DNA of 64,000 bases from assembly GCF_018275325.1 (NCBI RefSeq), contig NZ_JAGVQR010000004.1:124001-188000 (forward strand), in the 5' to 3' direction. The position numbers and the translations under genes were made by a program. This stretch comes from Nocardioides palaemonis. GTDB taxonomy: Bacteria; Actinomycetota; Actinomycetes; Propionibacteriales; Nocardioidaceae. Position 1 is the stretch's first letter; each line of letters begins with the position of its first letter. Shown here piece after piece: positions 14,594-25,600 of the stretch. The notes below the pieces were generated by a model. The model saw only the letters and a list, made by a program, of their open reading frames with translations, ran no database searches and had not been told where the DNA came from.

Positions 14594-15610
14594 TCAGAGC
14601 TGCTCGTCCTCGATGAACGCGTCGTCGTCGTCGTCGCCGTAGGCGGCGAGGGCGGCGTGCGGGTCGAAGCCGGGCGCGCTGTCCTTGAGCGAGAGGCCCA
14701 TCTCGACGAGCTTGGCCTTGACCTCGTCGATGGACTTCGCGCCGAAGTTGCGGATGTCGAGCAGGTCCTGCTCCGAGCGCGAGATGAGCTCACCCACGGT
14801 GTGGATGCCCTCGCGCTTGAGGCAGTTGTACGAGCGGACCGTGAGCTGCAGGTCCTCGACCGGCAGGGCCAGGTCGGCGGCGAGCTGCTCGTCGACCGGC
14901 GACGGGCCGATGTCGATGCCCTCGGCCTCGACGTTGAGCTCACGGGCCAGGCCGAAGAGCTCGACGAGGGTCTTGCCGGCCGAGGCGATCGCGTCGCGGG
15001 GACGGATCGACGGCTTGGTCTCGACGTCGATGACCAGCTTGTCGAAGTCGGTGCGCTGCTCGACTCGGGTGGCCTCGACCTTGTAGGTCACCTTCAGCAC
15101 GGGGCTGTAGATCGAGTCGACCGGCATCCGGCCGATCTCGTTGTCGGCACCCTTGTTCTGCACCGACGAGACGTAGCCGCGGCCACGCTCGACGACGAGC
15201 TCCATCTCCAGCTTGCCCTTGTCGGACAGGGTGGCGATCTTCAGGTCGGGGTTGTGCACCTCGACACCGGCGGGCGGGGTGATGTCGGCGGCGGTGACGT
15301 CACCGGCACCCGACTTGCGCAGGTACATCACGACCGGCTCGTCGTGCTCGGAGGAGACGACGAGGCCCTTGAGGTTGAGGATGATCTCGGTCATGTCCTC
15401 GGTGACGCCCTCGATGGTCGAGAACTCGTGGAGGACGGAGTCCACCTTGATGCTGGTGACCGACGCGCCCGGGATGGAGCTGAGGAGCGTGCGGCGCAGC
15501 GAGTTGCCGAGCGTGTAGCCGAAGCCCGGCTCGAGGGGCTCGATGACGAACCGCGAGCGGAACTCGTCGACGGTCTCTTCCGTGAGGGTCGGGCGCTGAG
15601 CGATAAGCAC
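14594..15610 (-). CDS. rpoA: DNA-directed RNA polymerase subunit alpha
   Basis: The 338-residue subunit starts the assembly of RNA polymerase and contacts UP elements and activators. The N-terminal dimerisation domain has [20 protein letters not shown] and [10 protein letters not shown]. The C-terminal domain has [18 protein letters not shown], a helix-hairpin-helix DNA-contact region, and ends in an acidic DDDDDAF tail. GTG at 15610 ([12 protein letters not shown]) is chosen over an in-frame ATG 24 nt earlier because family similarity begins there and AAAGGA precedes it. It is followed by rplQ. Confidence 0.97.
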   Translation of the reverse strand: MLIAQRPTLTEETVDEFRSRFVIEPLEPGFGYTLGNSLRRTLLSSIPGASVTSIKVDSVLHEFSTIEGVTEDMTEIILNLKGLVVSSEHDEPVVMYLRKSGAGDVTAADITPPAGVEVHNPDLKIATLSDKGKLEMELVVERGRGYVSSVQNKGADNEIGRMPVDSIYSPVLKVTYKVEATRVEQRTDFDKLVIDVETKPSIRPRDAIASAGKTLVELFGLARELNVEAEGIDIGPSPVDEQLAADLALPVEDLQLTVRSYNCLKREGIHTVGELISRSEQDLLDIRNFGAKSIDEVKAKLVEMGLSLKDSAPGFDPHAALAAYGDDDDDAFIEDEQL

Positions 15611-15721
15611 GGAGTGTGTCCTTTCCGGATCCACCCGCTATTTGACGGATCCGAACATGGTGAGGAGTGGTGTGGAAGAGGGGCGTCGGTGGCCGCCCCG
15701 GAGGACGGCCACCGACAGAGA

Positions 15722-16330
15722 TCACTTCTTGGAGTAGTACTCCACGATGAGCTGCTCCTGGACCGGGACGTCGATCTGCGCCCGGGTGGGGACCTGGTGG
15801 ACCAGGACGCGCATCCGCGAGGGGATGACCTCCATCCACGCGGGGGTGACGCGCTCGCCGTGGGTCTCACGGGCGACGATCATCGGGGTCATCTCCAGCG
15901 ACTTCTCGCGCACGTCGATGATGTCGTGGTCGGTGACCTGGAAGGACGGGATGTCGACCTTCTTGCCGTTGACCAGGAAGTGGCCGTGCACGACGAGCTG
16001 GCGGGCCTGGCGGCGCGTACGGGCGAACCCGGCGCGGTAGACCACGTTGTCGAGGCGGCACTCGAGCAGCTGCAGGAGGTTGTCGCCGGTCTTGCCCTGG
16101 CGACGGCTGGCCTCCTTGTAGTAGCGGACGAACTGCTTCTCCATCACGCCGTAGGTGAAGCGCGCCTTCTGCTTCTCCCGGAGCTGGAGCAGGTACTCCG
16201 ACTCCTTGATGCGGCCGCGGCCGTGCTGGCCGGGGGCGTAGGGACGCTTCTCGAAGGCGGCGTCGCCGCCAACGAGGTCGACACCGAGACGGCGCGACTT
16301 GCGGGTCATGGGACCGGTGTAGCGGGCCAT
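15722..16330 (-). CDS. rpsD: 30S ribosomal protein S4 (uS4)
   Basis: The 202-residue primary rRNA-binding protein nucleates assembly of the 30S body. MARYTGPMTRKSRRLGVDL opens the protein, and the S4 RNA-binding domain includes RLDNVVYRAGFARTRRQARQ and VVHGHFLVNGKKVDIPS. The zinc-binding Cys cluster of the C+ form is absent, so it is the C- form. It lies between rpsK and rpoA. Confidence 0.98.
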   Translation of the reverse strand: MARYTGPMTRKSRRLGVDLVGGDAAFEKRPYAPGQHGRGRIKESEYLLQLREKQKARFTYGVMEKQFVRYYKEASRRQGKTGDNLLQLLECRLDNVVYRAGFARTRRQARQLVVHGHFLVNGKKVDIPSFQVTDHDIIDVREKSLEMTPMIVARETHGERVTPAWMEVIPSRMRVLVHQVPTRAQIDVPVQEQLIVEYYSKK

Positions 16331-16358
16331 GGTTCAGTCTCTCTTTCTCAGTCTCGGG

Positions 16359-16754
16359 TCAGACGCGGCGACGCTTGGGCGGCCGGCATCCGTTGTGCGG
16401 GGTGGGCGTGACGTCCTGGATGGTGCCGACCTCGAGGCCGATGGCACCCAGCGAACGGATGGCGGTCTCACGACCCGAGCCCGGACCCTTGACGAAGACG
16501 TCGATCTTCTTCATGCCGTGGTCCATGGCGCGACGGCCGGCGGCCTCGGCAGCCATCTGGGCGGCGAAGGGGGTGGACTTGCGCGAGCCCTTGAAGCCGA
16601 CGGTGCCGGCAGAGGCCCACGAGATCACCGCACCGGTCGGGTCGGTGATCGTGACGATGGTGTTGTTGAACGTGCTCTTGATGTGGGCTTCGCCCTGAGC
16701 GATGTTCTTCTTCTCCTTGCGGCGGACCTTGGTCGCGCGGCTCTTGGGAGGCAT
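16359..16754 (-). CDS. rpsK: 30S ribosomal protein S11 (uS11)
   Basis: At 131 residues it is a platform protein near the 3' end of 16S rRNA. A Lys/Arg-rich N-terminus ([17 protein letters not shown]) precedes [20 protein letters not shown] and [14 protein letters not shown], and [10 protein letters not shown] ends it. It lies 73 bp from the rpsM stop and 28 bp before rpsD. Confidence 0.98.
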   Translation of the reverse strand: MPPKSRATKVRRKEKKNIAQGEAHIKSTFNNTIVTITDPTGAVISWASAGTVGFKGSRKSTPFAAQMAAEAAGRRAMDHGMKKIDVFVKGPGSGRETAIRSLGAIGLEVGTIQDVTPTPHNGCRPPKRRRV

Positions 16755-16827
16755 TCACTAACTCCTGATGAGGTCTGGTCTGGAAGCTTCTGGGAAGCAG
16801 GCGTGGATCACTGCGCTCAGGCGCAGG

Positions 16828-17202
16828 TCACTTCGCCTTCTTCTTGCCGGCGACGGTGCGCTTGGGGCCCTTGCGGGTACGCGCGTTGGTCTTGGTGCGC
16901 TGGCCGCGGACCGGGAGGCCCATGCGGTGGCGGCGACCCTGGTAGCTGCCGATCTCGATCTTGCGGCGGATGTCCGCCTGGACCTCACGGCGGAGGTCAC
17001 CCTCGATCTTGAAGTTGGCTTCGATCTCGTCGCGAAGCTTGACCAGCTCCTCGTCACCGAGCGTGTGGACCCGGGCGTTCGGGTCGACGCCGGTGGCGGC
17101 CAGGAGCTGCTGGGCGCGGGTACGGCCGATGCCGTAGATGTAGGTGAGAGCGACCTCGATGCGCTTGTCGCGCGGGAGGTCAACACCAACGAGGCGTGCC
17201 AT
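16828..17202 (-). CDS. rpsM: 30S ribosomal protein S13 (uS13)
   Basis: This 124-residue head protein contacts the P-site tRNA and forms intersubunit bridges. It begins [20 protein letters not shown], has the helix-hairpin-helix segment [19 protein letters not shown], and ends in a basic tail, [21 protein letters not shown] 17202 is preferred over an in-frame ATG 54 nt upstream because family similarity begins with MARL. Confidence 0.97.
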   Translation of the reverse strand: MARLVGVDLPRDKRIEVALTYIYGIGRTRAQQLLAATGVDPNARVHTLGDEELVKLRDEIEANFKIEGDLRREVQADIRRKIEIGSYQGRRHRMGLPVRGQRTKTNARTRKGPKRTVAGKKKAK

Positions 17203-17435
17203 GTGGCGGTTTCCTTGTCTGTTCTCGCATCGGTTTCGGTTCGTGTCGCATCCCATCCCGCCTCGGGTGGGCTCCGGCCGGTGCTCCGGAGGTGGTTCGG
17301 TCAGGGAGTCCCTGGCCTAGCGATCACGTTGTGGTGTTTCAGTGGTGGTCGAGCTTCAGGCCCGCTTGCCGCAAGCGGCTGCGCGGCTCGCGATGAGCGC
17401 TCAGCTCCGGCTGCGCCGGATCTGGACGCTCACAC
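17203..17435. other. Intergenic gap between rpmJ and rpsM with a small hairpin
   Basis: The gap of 233 bp is unusually long within this gene string. It contains the hairpin CCGCTTG-CCG-CAAGCGG (17362-17378) and other GC-rich dyads. No open frame of interest was seen; a promoter or attenuator for the rpsM part of the operon is possible but no convincing hexamers were found. Confidence 0.4.
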
Positions 17436-17549
17436 TCAGCCCTGCCGCTGCTTGTGGCGGGGGTTCTCACAGATGACCATGACCCGGCCGTGACGGCGGA
17501 TGACCTTGCACTTGTCACAGATGGGCTTGACGCTGGGGTTGACCTTCAT
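17436..17549 (-). CDS. rpmJ: 50S ribosomal protein L36 (bL36), zinc-ribbon form
   Basis: This 37-residue protein begins [20 protein letters not shown] and ends [10 protein letters not shown]. The zinc ligands C-x2-C, then C and H are all present ([13 protein letters not shown]). It lies 30 bp after infA, in the canonical infA-rpmJ-rpsM order. Actinobacteria often encode a second, Cys-free L36 for zinc limitation; this one is the zinc-binding C+ form. Confidence 0.97.
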   Translation of the reverse strand: MKVNPSVKPICDKCKVIRRHGRVMVICENPRHKQRQG

Positions 17550-17579
17550 GTCAACGATCCTTGCTACTCGGCTGGCTGG

Positions 17580-17801
17580 TTACTTGTAGCGGTAGACGAT
17601 CCGACCCCGGGTGAGGTCGTACGGCGAGAGCTCCACCACGACCCGGTCCTCGGGGAGGATCCGGATGTAGTGCTGTCGCATCTTGCCGCTGATGTGCGCG
17701 AGCACCTTGTGCCCGTTGGCCAGCTCCACGCGGAACATGGCGTTGGGAAGGGCCTCCACGACGGTGCCCTCGATCTCGATCACGCCTTCTTTCTTCGGCA
17801 T
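17580..17801 (-). CDS. infA: Translation initiation factor IF-1
   Basis: The 73-residue S1/OB-fold protein occupies the A-site during initiation. [40 protein letters not shown] and [13 protein letters not shown] are the family blocks. Start ATG 17801 is the family start; an in-frame ATG 9 nt upstream is less likely. It heads infA-rpmJ-rpsM-rpsK-rpsD-rpoA-rplQ. Unusually, the gene before it is not map but the TgpA-like gene. Confidence 0.98.
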   Translation of the reverse strand: MPKKEGVIEIEGTVVEALPNAMFRVELANGHKVLAHISGKMRQHYIRILPEDRVVVELSPYDLTRGRIVYRYK

Positions 17802-18010
17802 GTCCTCCACAATCTGTTGCAGTGCTGGAACAAGATGCTTGTCTACCGTGGCCCGGGAACCGCCCGGCCGCCTGGATCAGGTGACCGGTGGACCTCGTGG
17901 ACGGCCCGGGGTCCTCATCCCCGGCACGCGCGAACGTCTGGGACGATCGCGAGGTCCGGGCAGCCGCGAGGCACCACGAAGCACAGCCCACGTTGGGCCG
18001 ACGCGCCAGT

Positions 18011-20448
18011 CTAGTCAGGCGTCCTGCGAGAACGCCAATCTGCGAGGCCGCGCAGCCGCTCCCCTGCCGCTGCGAACCGTCCGGACGGGTCCGAGCGCAG
18101 GAACGAGCGCAGGCTGATCGCCGCGCGCCACCGTTGCCAGCGCCCCACCCCGTGCGACATGGCACGCCGCTCGGCGTCGACCTGCTCCCAGTAGGCGGAC
18201 GCGGAGGCGGCCTCGGGGGCGTTCGGCCCGAAGACGTAGCCGTCCGCGCGGCGGGCGAGCCGGCCGGCCTCGCCGGAGGCGATCTGGGCTGACTGCTCGC
18301 GGCGGGTCACCGTCGGTCCCAGCGGGACGACCTGGCCGAGGTCGCGGGCGTGGTCGACGAGCTCGCGCCACGCGCCCACGAACCGGGCGGAGACGACCTC
18401 GGCGGTCCGGCGCCGGCGCCGGCGCAGCGCCTTGAGGCCCACGACCGCGCCGAGCAGGAGGGCGACCACGAGGATCGGCAGCCCGACGTAGGTCAGCACC
18501 GCGCCGACCCACCCGGGGAGACCCGGGATGAGGCCCTCCTCCTCGTCGGCCTTCTTGCGGGCGGTCTTGCGCTCCTTGAGGTCGGCGTCGCTCTGCTCGC
18601 CGGCGTCCGAGGGCGGCGGGATCGGGTTGGGCGGCGGGATGACCGTGCCGGACATCGGCGTGTTGGTCTGGGGCACCTGGTCGGCCGGCGGCGTGTCCGA
18701 CATGAAGCGGTCGGTCGGCAGCGTCTTCCACGAGCCGTCCGCCGCGCGCAGCTCCACCCACGCCTGCACGTCCTTGCCGGTGACCTGCCCGCCCTCCGGG
18801 ACCTCCGCCCCGAGGACGACGCGGGCCGGGACGCCAATGTCGTTGGCGATGAGGGCCATCGTCGCCGCGTACTGCTCGTCGTTGCCGACGATCTGCGGCG
18901 CGTTGACGAACTGGTCGGACAGCCGCCACACGTTGTGCCCGGCCACGTAGATGCGCTGGGTACGCCCCACGCCGTCGGAGTACTTGCCCTCCGTGCGCAG
19001 GTGGTCGGCAGCGGCCAGCACCCGCGCCATCGGGTCGGACCCGGCCTTCTCGGTCCACTTCTCGGTGGGCGCCTGGATGAACGCCGCGCTCCGCGGGAGG
19101 TAGGTCGGCTCGGCCGAGGCGACGGTCTCGTCGGTGAGCTCGTCGTCCGGCTCGATGGCGGTGAAGGAGTAGCGGTCGCCCGCCTGCAGGCCGCTCGGCA
19201 CCACGCCGGTGGAGGTGGCGAGGTTGTAGCGGAAGACCTCGGCCTTGGCCCGGGCGTCGGCGGTGTCGAAGTGCAGCGAGGTGAGCGCGCCGACGGTCGG
19301 CAGCCAGACGCCGTCGTAGCCCTCGTCGAGGGTGATGGTCACCTCGACCTCCCTGCCGTCGACCGGGTTGTCGATGGTCGAGGAGACCCGCTGGAAGGAG
19401 TCGTCGCCCGGACCGGCGAGCGCGTCGTCGGTGGCCCCCACACCATGCCGTCGTAGCGGTCCATGGTGGCGATCCGCACGCGGGTGCCGGGCGCGACCCC
19501 GTCGACGTCGAACAGCGCCTTGTCGTAGACGTTGGAGTTGTTGGTGCGGCCTCGGAGGTCGATGTACTTGCGGAAGCCCGCGAGCGGCGAGGGGTAGCGG
19601 CCGATGTCGAACGGCGGCTCGACCCAGTCCCGGGCGACCGCGCGGTCCCGGTCCTCGGTGAGCCAGGCGCTGGCCGGGACCGCGAGCCCGGCCGCGAGGG
19701 CGAGCATCGCGACCGCTCCGGCGCCCCGGACCCACGACCGGCTGCCGCCCTGGACCGCCGCGCTCGCGCGGCGGGCGCGCACGGCCAGCCAGCTCAGCGC
19801 GAGGCCGGCGAAGAGCGTCCCCTGGAGCAGCAGCGACTGCGGGTGACGCACGCCCAGGAGGATCGCGCCGGACAGCACCAGCGTCATGCCGAGGACCGGC
19901 AGCAGGGCGCTCAGCCACGGACGGCGGACCCGTACGTTCGCCAGGCCGGTGCCGACCAGGCCGGCGAGCATGCCGGCGAGCCACGGCAGGACCAGCAGCG
20001 GTCCGTCCCCGTCCACCGGCGGCAGCGTGGTGAGCAGGTCCTTCCAGCCGAAGACCGCCTGGTCGACGACCTCGGCCAGCGTCGACGGGCCGGGCAGCAG
20101 GCTGGTGTCGCCGAGCGAGCGCAGGCACAGCGGGCCGCCCAGCAGCAGGAACAGCACGAGCGAGATCACCACGGCCGACACGAACGGCCAGCCCGCGGCG
20201 CGGGTGAGGTGGGTGACCAGCACCGCCACGACCGTGCCGAGGACGCCGACGACGAGGTAGGCCGACCCGGTGAAGGAGGAGCCGAACGCGGTGAGGGCGA
20301 CGGTGCTCAGCGCGAGCGCGAAGCCGAGGTCGGTCCACGTGGCCGCGTCGGGCAGCAGCGCGTGCGACCGGACGCGCGTGCGGGTCCCGGTGGCGGCGAC
20401 GTTGCGGCGGCGGCCGCGGGAGCGGGGCGCGGGTCCGGCGGCGCTCAT
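18011..20448 (-). CDS. TgpA-like membrane protein with transglutaminase-fold domain, frameshifted and apparently catalytically dead
   Basis: Two frames join to one product of about 811 residues. The N-terminal part (20448 to about 19437) has six or more transmembrane helices and an extracytoplasmic start (DIGRYPSPLAGFRKYIDLRG). The C-terminal part holds a transglutaminase-like domain, a membrane helix (WVGAVLTYVGLPILVVALLLG) and a cytoplasmic tail. The frame breaks after DRYDGMVWG, where a run of five G would need six to continue as ATDDALAGPGDD. In the domain the nucleophile position reads GNDEQYAA, with Asp replacing Cys, and the catalytic His position reads KDVQAWVEL, with Gln replacing His. 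It is probably a structural pseudoenzyme. Its start overlaps the DUF58 stop (ATGA). The frameshift may be real or a sequence error. Confidence 0.8.
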
Positions 20449-21626
20449 CGCACGCTCCAGCGCAGGAGGCCGCCGAGGTCCTCCTTGACGGCGAGGTGGA
20501 GCACCGGCAGGCCGCCGGTCTCGGTGACTCGGCTGTTGCCGCTGGGGTCCACGACGATGCCGAAGCGGCGCACCTCCGGCGGGAACGCGGCCGCGGCGCG
20601 CAGCAGGTCGGTGAAGTCGGTGGCGCTGCCGCCGACGAGGAACACCACGCTCGTGTCGGGTGCCATCGTGGTGGCCTGCCGGCCGGACTCGACGATGCCC
20701 CGGTCGCCCGTCTCCGAGCGGCACACCGCGTCGAGCGCGAGGTGCCCGTCCGACCCGGTCGAGGCGTGCGCACCGCAGACGTACGACACGTCGAACTCGT
20801 CGAGGACCGCACGGACCGCGATCGAGGCGGCGACCGCCATCGCGGTCTCGAAATCCTCGGGGTCGGCCCAGGACCCGACCCGGTCGTCCACCACGATCGT
20901 CGCGTGGCTGCGCCGGGTGTCGAGGTACTGGCGCACCAGCAGCGCCGACTCGCCGGTCGACGCCATCACCTTCGCCGACGAGCGCCAGTGGATGTGGCGC
21001 AGGTCGTCACCGGGGACGTACTCGCGCAGTGCGTGGAAGGCGAGGTCGCTCTGGCTCACGGCGTCGGTCGACACGCCCTCGAGGTCGCGGAGCAGGCCCG
21101 CGCCGAGGGACTCCATCGGCACGAGGTGCGGGCGCACCAGGACCTCGCGGACCGGCGTCCACACCATGTCGCGGGAGAACAGCCCCACCGGGTCGCCGCG
21201 GCGCGTCATCGCCGGACCGACCGGGATCACCCCGCGGCGCTCGGTGCGGATCGTGAACGACTCCTCGTGGACGCCACCGGGCGCCAGCGAGCTGATGCCG
21301 TAGCGGTGGATCGCCGAGCCGACGGGGACCTCGAGAGTCGTCGGGACCAGGCGCGAGGACGCCCGGTTGACCACGAGCACGCCGGCGGCGACGGACTCCC
21401 CCGCGGCCACCCGCTCGGGCTGCAGCCGGAGGTCGACGCTGACGGCCGTGCTGCCGAGCAGGAACGGCAGCGCGACGACGAGCAGCAGCACGCACGCCGC
21501 GCCGAGGACGGCCAGCTCACGCCACTGCATGAGGCTGGCCACCACCCCCGCTCCGAGGCCGAGCCCGAGGACCAGCCAGCCGATCGGCTTGATGACCTCG
21601 AGCGCGTCGTTCAACCGCTGGCGCAT
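20445..21626 (-). CDS. DUF58 domain protein
   Basis: This 393-residue protein has two N-terminal transmembrane helices (about residues 14-55). A beta-rich domain follows, and then the DUF58 signature REYVPGDDLRHIHWRSSAK (about residues 205-223), which lies within a von Willebrand A-like fold (TIVVDDRVGSW). DUF58 proteins nearly always sit beside MoxR AAA+ ATPases and transglutaminase-like membrane proteins, as here, and are thought to work with them in assembling or activating protein complexes. It is 8 bp downstream of moxR and overlaps the TgpA-like gene. Confidence 0.9.
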   Translation of the reverse strand: MRQRLNDALEVIKPIGWLVLGLGLGAGVVASLMQWRELAVLGAACVLLLVVALPFLLGSTAVSVDLRLQPERVAAGESVAAGVLVVNRASSRLVPTTLEVPVGSAIHRYGISSLAPGGVHEESFTIRTERRGVIPVGPAMTRRGDPVGLFSRDMVWTPVREVLVRPHLVPMESLGAGLLRDLEGVSTDAVSQSDLAFHALREYVPGDDLRHIHWRSSAKVMASTGESALLVRQYLDTRRSHATIVVDDRVGSWADPEDFETAMAVAASIAVRAVLDEFDVSYVCGAHASTGSDGHLALDAVCRSETGDRGIVESGRQATTMAPDTSVVFLVGGSATDFTDLLRAAAAFPPEVRRFGIVVDPSGNSRVTETGGLPVLHLAVKEDLGGLLRWSVR

Positions 21627-21634
21627 GGACGTCG

Positions 21635-22606
21635 TCAGATCCCCACGCGGTCGGTCGGGGGCGCGACGGCGTCGAGCAGCCGGGCGATGACGGTCTGCAC
21701 GTCGACGCCGCTGAACTGCGCCTCGGCGTCGAGCAGCAGGCGGTGCGCGAGCACCGGCTCGGCGAGGTCCTTGATGTCGTCGGGGACCACGTGGTCACGG
21801 CCGTCCGCAGCTGCCCACGTCTTGGCGACGCGGACGAAGGCCAGGCAGCCGCGGGCGGAGAGGCCGAGCTTGACGTGCGGCTGGCGGCGGGACTCCTCGG
21901 CCAGCTCCGCGACGTAGCCGATGACCGCCGGGTCGACGTAGACGTCGTCGGCCAGGCCGCTCATCTGGGCGATCGTCGCCGCCGTGATCACCGGGGTCAC
22001 CAGCGCGGCGCGGTCGCGGACCGCGGCGTTGTTGAGCAGCTCGACGGTCGCCTGGCGGTCGGGGTAGCCGACGGAGGTCTTCATCAGGAAGCGGTCGAGC
22101 TGCGCCTCGGGCAGCCGGTAGGTGCCGGCCTGCTCGATCGGGTTCTGGGTGGCGATGACGAGGAACGGCTTGCCCACGGGGTGCGCGACGCCGTCGACGG
22201 TGACGCGCCCCTCCTCCATCACCTCGAGCAGCGCCGACTGCGTCTTCGGCGACGCGCGGTTGATCTCGTCGGCGAGCACGATGGTGTGGAAGATCGGCCC
22301 GGGGTGGAACTCGAAGGTGCCCTTGTGCTGGTCGTAGACCGTCACGCCGGTGACGTCCGAGGGCAGCAGGTCGGGCGTGAACTGGATCCGGGCGTGGCTG
22401 CCCTGCACCGTGTTGGCGAGCGCGCGGGCGAGCATCGTCTTGCCGGTGCCGGGGAAGTCCTCGAGCAGGATGTGGCCCTCGGAGAGCAGGCAGGTGAGCG
22501 CCAGCCGCACGACGTGCCGCTTGCCGAGGACGGCCTTCTCCATGTTCTCGGTGAGCTGGTCGAAGGTGGACTGGAACCACTCGGCCTGTTCCTGGCTGAT
22601 GGTCAT
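21635..22606 (-). CDS. MoxR-family AAA+ ATPase
   Basis: The 323-residue cytoplasmic ATPase has Walker A FPGTGKTMLARALA (about residues 53-66), Walker B IVLADEINRASPKTQSALLEV, sensor 1 VIATQNPIEQAGTYRLPEAQLDRF, and the C-terminal lid of MoxR proteins (LGLSARGCLAFVR). MoxR ATPases act as chaperones that insert cofactors or mature partner proteins, together with vWA/DUF58 proteins. It lies 28 bp after the giant Ig/FN3 gene, which suggests that protein as client; this is inference. Start ATG 22606. Confidence 0.94.
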   Translation of the reverse strand: MTISQEQAEWFQSTFDQLTENMEKAVLGKRHVVRLALTCLLSEGHILLEDFPGTGKTMLARALANTVQGSHARIQFTPDLLPSDVTGVTVYDQHKGTFEFHPGPIFHTIVLADEINRASPKTQSALLEVMEEGRVTVDGVAHPVGKPFLVIATQNPIEQAGTYRLPEAQLDRFLMKTSVGYPDRQATVELLNNAAVRDRAALVTPVITAATIAQMSGLADDVYVDPAVIGYVAELAEESRRQPHVKLGLSARGCLAFVRVAKTWAAADGRDHVVPDDIKDLAEPVLAHRLLLDAEAQFSGVDVQTVIARLLDAVAPPTDRVGI

Positions 22607-22634
22607 GCTGCTCCTCGCTGGGCTGGTGTCGTGG

Positions 22635-25600
22635 TCATTGCTCGCTGGGCTGCCACGTGACCGTGGAGGTGCCCGTCTGCAGCCCCGTCGTGTCGGTGCA
22701 CGTGACCGTCACGGTGCCGCCCGGTGCATACCACGCGGTCTCGAAGCCGCCTCCCGGGTGGTTGGAGGTCTGCCGGCCCGGATTGCCGCTCTGAGGGTTC
22801 AGCACTGCGCCGCTCACCGTGCAGTCGTAGTTCTCCAGGAAGCCCTCGGTGGCCAGCCTGATCGTGCTGCAGCTGTTGAGGTTGCACGCCGGCGACAGCG
22901 CCGAGGTCTTGCAGGGGCGCGTGGTGTCCGGCCCGTCACCGCAGAGCTGGCCGCGCGCGATGCTGACCGCGGGGGCCGGCGGCAGGCCGGACTTGGTCCG
23001 GTTGTCGCCCGAGTCCTCGCCCCGGCCCGCACGCACCGGGTCGAAGACCGCCACGCTGAGGCGGACGTCCTGGTTGTAGTTCTGCGTGGTGTACGTCTTG
23101 GTCTGGACGCTGAACCGGCCGCTGACGCCGGGCTGGGTCGTGATCGGCTGCTCGCCATCGCCGTCGAGGTCGTAGCGCACCGAGACCGGTGCGCCGTTCG
23201 CGGTTCCGGAGATCACCCAGTAGATGTTCTTGCCGTTGACCACGGGCCGGATCTCGCTGATCGCGTCACCGAGCGGGCCGTAGCTCTGGGCCTGCTTGAC
23301 GCCGCTCAGCGTGCAGCCGGCGGGCGCCTTCTCGTTGCAGACACGGAGCTCGACATTGGAGGGGGTGTCGTTGCCCGGCGTGGACACGGTCACCGTGTTC
23401 TGCCCCGTCTGGTTGGGGAACGACCGGGCCACGCCGTTGACGAGGACGTCGACGTTGCTCACGCTGCCGCGGGCGTCCGGCACGGTGTAGGTCAGCCGCA
23501 GCTCCTGGCTGGTCCCTGTCGGCACCACCGACCAGTCGCTCCACGGTGCCGGTCGGCCGACCAGGGACACCGACGTGCCCTGGCTGGCGGGCGAGCGGTT
23601 GCCGACGTTGGCGGCGGTGACCCGGTAGGTGTAGGTCGCCCCGTCGTAGGACAGTCCCGAGTGGGTGCAGGTCAGGTTGGGCGTCTTCTGGCACCCCGGC
23701 ACCGCGACCTCGGCGCCGCCCGTGGAGTAGGTCACGGTGTAGACGGTCGGCCCGGGTCCCTCGGGCGACACCTCGCCCCAGCTGATCCGCACCGAGGTCT
23801 GGTTGGCGCCGCTGATCAGGTCGGTCACGGCCGGCGCAGCCGGCTGCGGCGGGGTGCCGAGGGGCTGCATCGCAGCGGACTGTCGTCCGTCGGACCACCC
23901 GACGTCGTTCTTCGCCCGGACGGTGAACAGGTACTGCTTGTTGTTGTCGAGGCCACCGATCGGTGCGCTCAGCACGTTGCCCGGCACCTCGACGGTCCCG
24001 CCGCCGCCGGTGATCTCGTACTTCTCGATCTTCGAGGTGTCGGTGTCCGGTGGCTTCCAGCCGATCGTGATGGTGCCGTCGCCGCGCTCGACCATCGTGA
24101 TGTCACGCACGCGTCCGGGCTTGGTGTCGGCCTTCGCGGACTTCGACAGCTCGCTCCACTCGCCCTCGCCGACGCGGTTCGCCGCACGGACCTGGAAGCT
24201 GTAGCGGGCGCCGATCTTCACCCCGCGGAAGACGCACTGGTTGTTGGTCGCGCACCGCTGGACGTCGCCCGACCTGTCCTCGCGCACCTGGTAGTAGAGG
24301 ATCGGCGCGCCTCCGTCGTCGTCCGGCGCCCGCCAGCCCATCTTGACCGTGCCCGCCTCGTCGGACAGCGGGAACGTGAGGGGTGCGCCGGGCGCCGACG
24401 GGGTGCCGATCACCTGGAACTGGATGAGGCCCTCGGCCCGTCGCGAGGCCGGCGGCGAGGACCGGTCCACGTCGCTGACGACCAGCCGGAACCGTGCCTG
24501 CGCGCCCCGCGCGTCCTCCGCCGCGGTGAGCGTGAGCCGGCTGCCGTCGCTGCTGGCCCGGACCGCCGGGTTGCCGACGTTCTCCACCGACACGATGGTC
24601 GGCGACGGGTCGGACACGCCCGAGGTCAGGAAGGTGGACACGTCGATGGTGCGGGAGGTGCCGGCCTCCATCGTCTCCACCTTGATCGGCGAGAGCCGGG
24701 GTGGCGGGGCCTGGTCGAGCTGGAAGCGCACCTGCTGGGTGTTGCTGTCGCCCGCGCGCACGGTGAGGACGGCCTCCCCGCCCTCCGTCGCGGTCTCGTC
24801 GGCGCTGACCCGGACCACCGATCCGTCGGGCGCGCCCAGGCCGAGCCCGTCGAGCGACTGGTCCCACTCCGCGGAGTAGTCCAGTCCCGCGGCGTCGCGC
24901 GGGTCGAGCGTGAACACCGTGCAGTAGCTCGCGATGTCGAGGTCGACCTGACCGCCGGCCGAGATCGGGATCGGGGAGCTCGGGCAGGTGAGCTCGGGGC
25001 GGTCGTCGCCCACCTGCACCGGGATCGACAGCAGGACGGTGGCGCCGTCGGAGGTGGTGGTCGAGTCCTCGTTGCCGCTGCTGTCGGTCGCCGAGGTGAC
25101 CTCGACCAGCAGGGCACCGGGGCCGCGGAAGCCGGGTGCCGCCGACAGGCGGAAGCCGCTGTCGCCCTGCGGGTCGACCGACAGCGGCGACGGGGACGCC
25201 GACCAGGACCCGCGCCCGGACGCGAGCCGGACCTCGGCGTCGCCCGGGGCGGACACGTAGTCGCCGAGCGAGCCCGTGACGTCGCCGCCCTCGTCGAGCT
25301 CGACGAGCGCGCCGTCGACGACGAAGGGCAGCCCGTTGCCCGTGGGGGGCACGTAGACCGAGGCGGACGCGGTGCCGCCGTCGGAGTCGCGCACGACGAA
25401 CGGGAGCACCTTGGGCTCGGCTCCCCGGTTCGCCCGGACCTGGACTTCGTCGACGACGCGGGCCGACTGGTCGCCCAGCACGTCGCTGACCTCGAGCCCG
25501 TCGACCGGGCCGTCGGGGTCGTAGGCACCCTCGAGCACGTCGACGACGACGCTGCCGCTCTCCCGCGCGCTGCCGAACGCGTCGTAGACGACCGGCGGGT

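Noticed and set aside
13982-16411. 809-residue open frame on the plus strand
   Set aside because: It lies antisense to rplQ, rpoA and rpsD, which are certain genes, and shows no protein-like features.
17802-18010. Promoter of infA in the 209-bp gap after the TgpA-like gene
   Set aside because: A promoter is expected, but no hexamer pair convincing enough to list was found; TAGACA-like text near 17845 lacks a matching -35.
22635-22760. Sortase sorting signal at the C-terminus of the giant protein, as substrate of the class E sortase
   Set aside because: The C-terminus (TVTWQPSEQ) has no LPxTG-like motif, hydrophobic helix or basic tail; anchoring is N-terminal.
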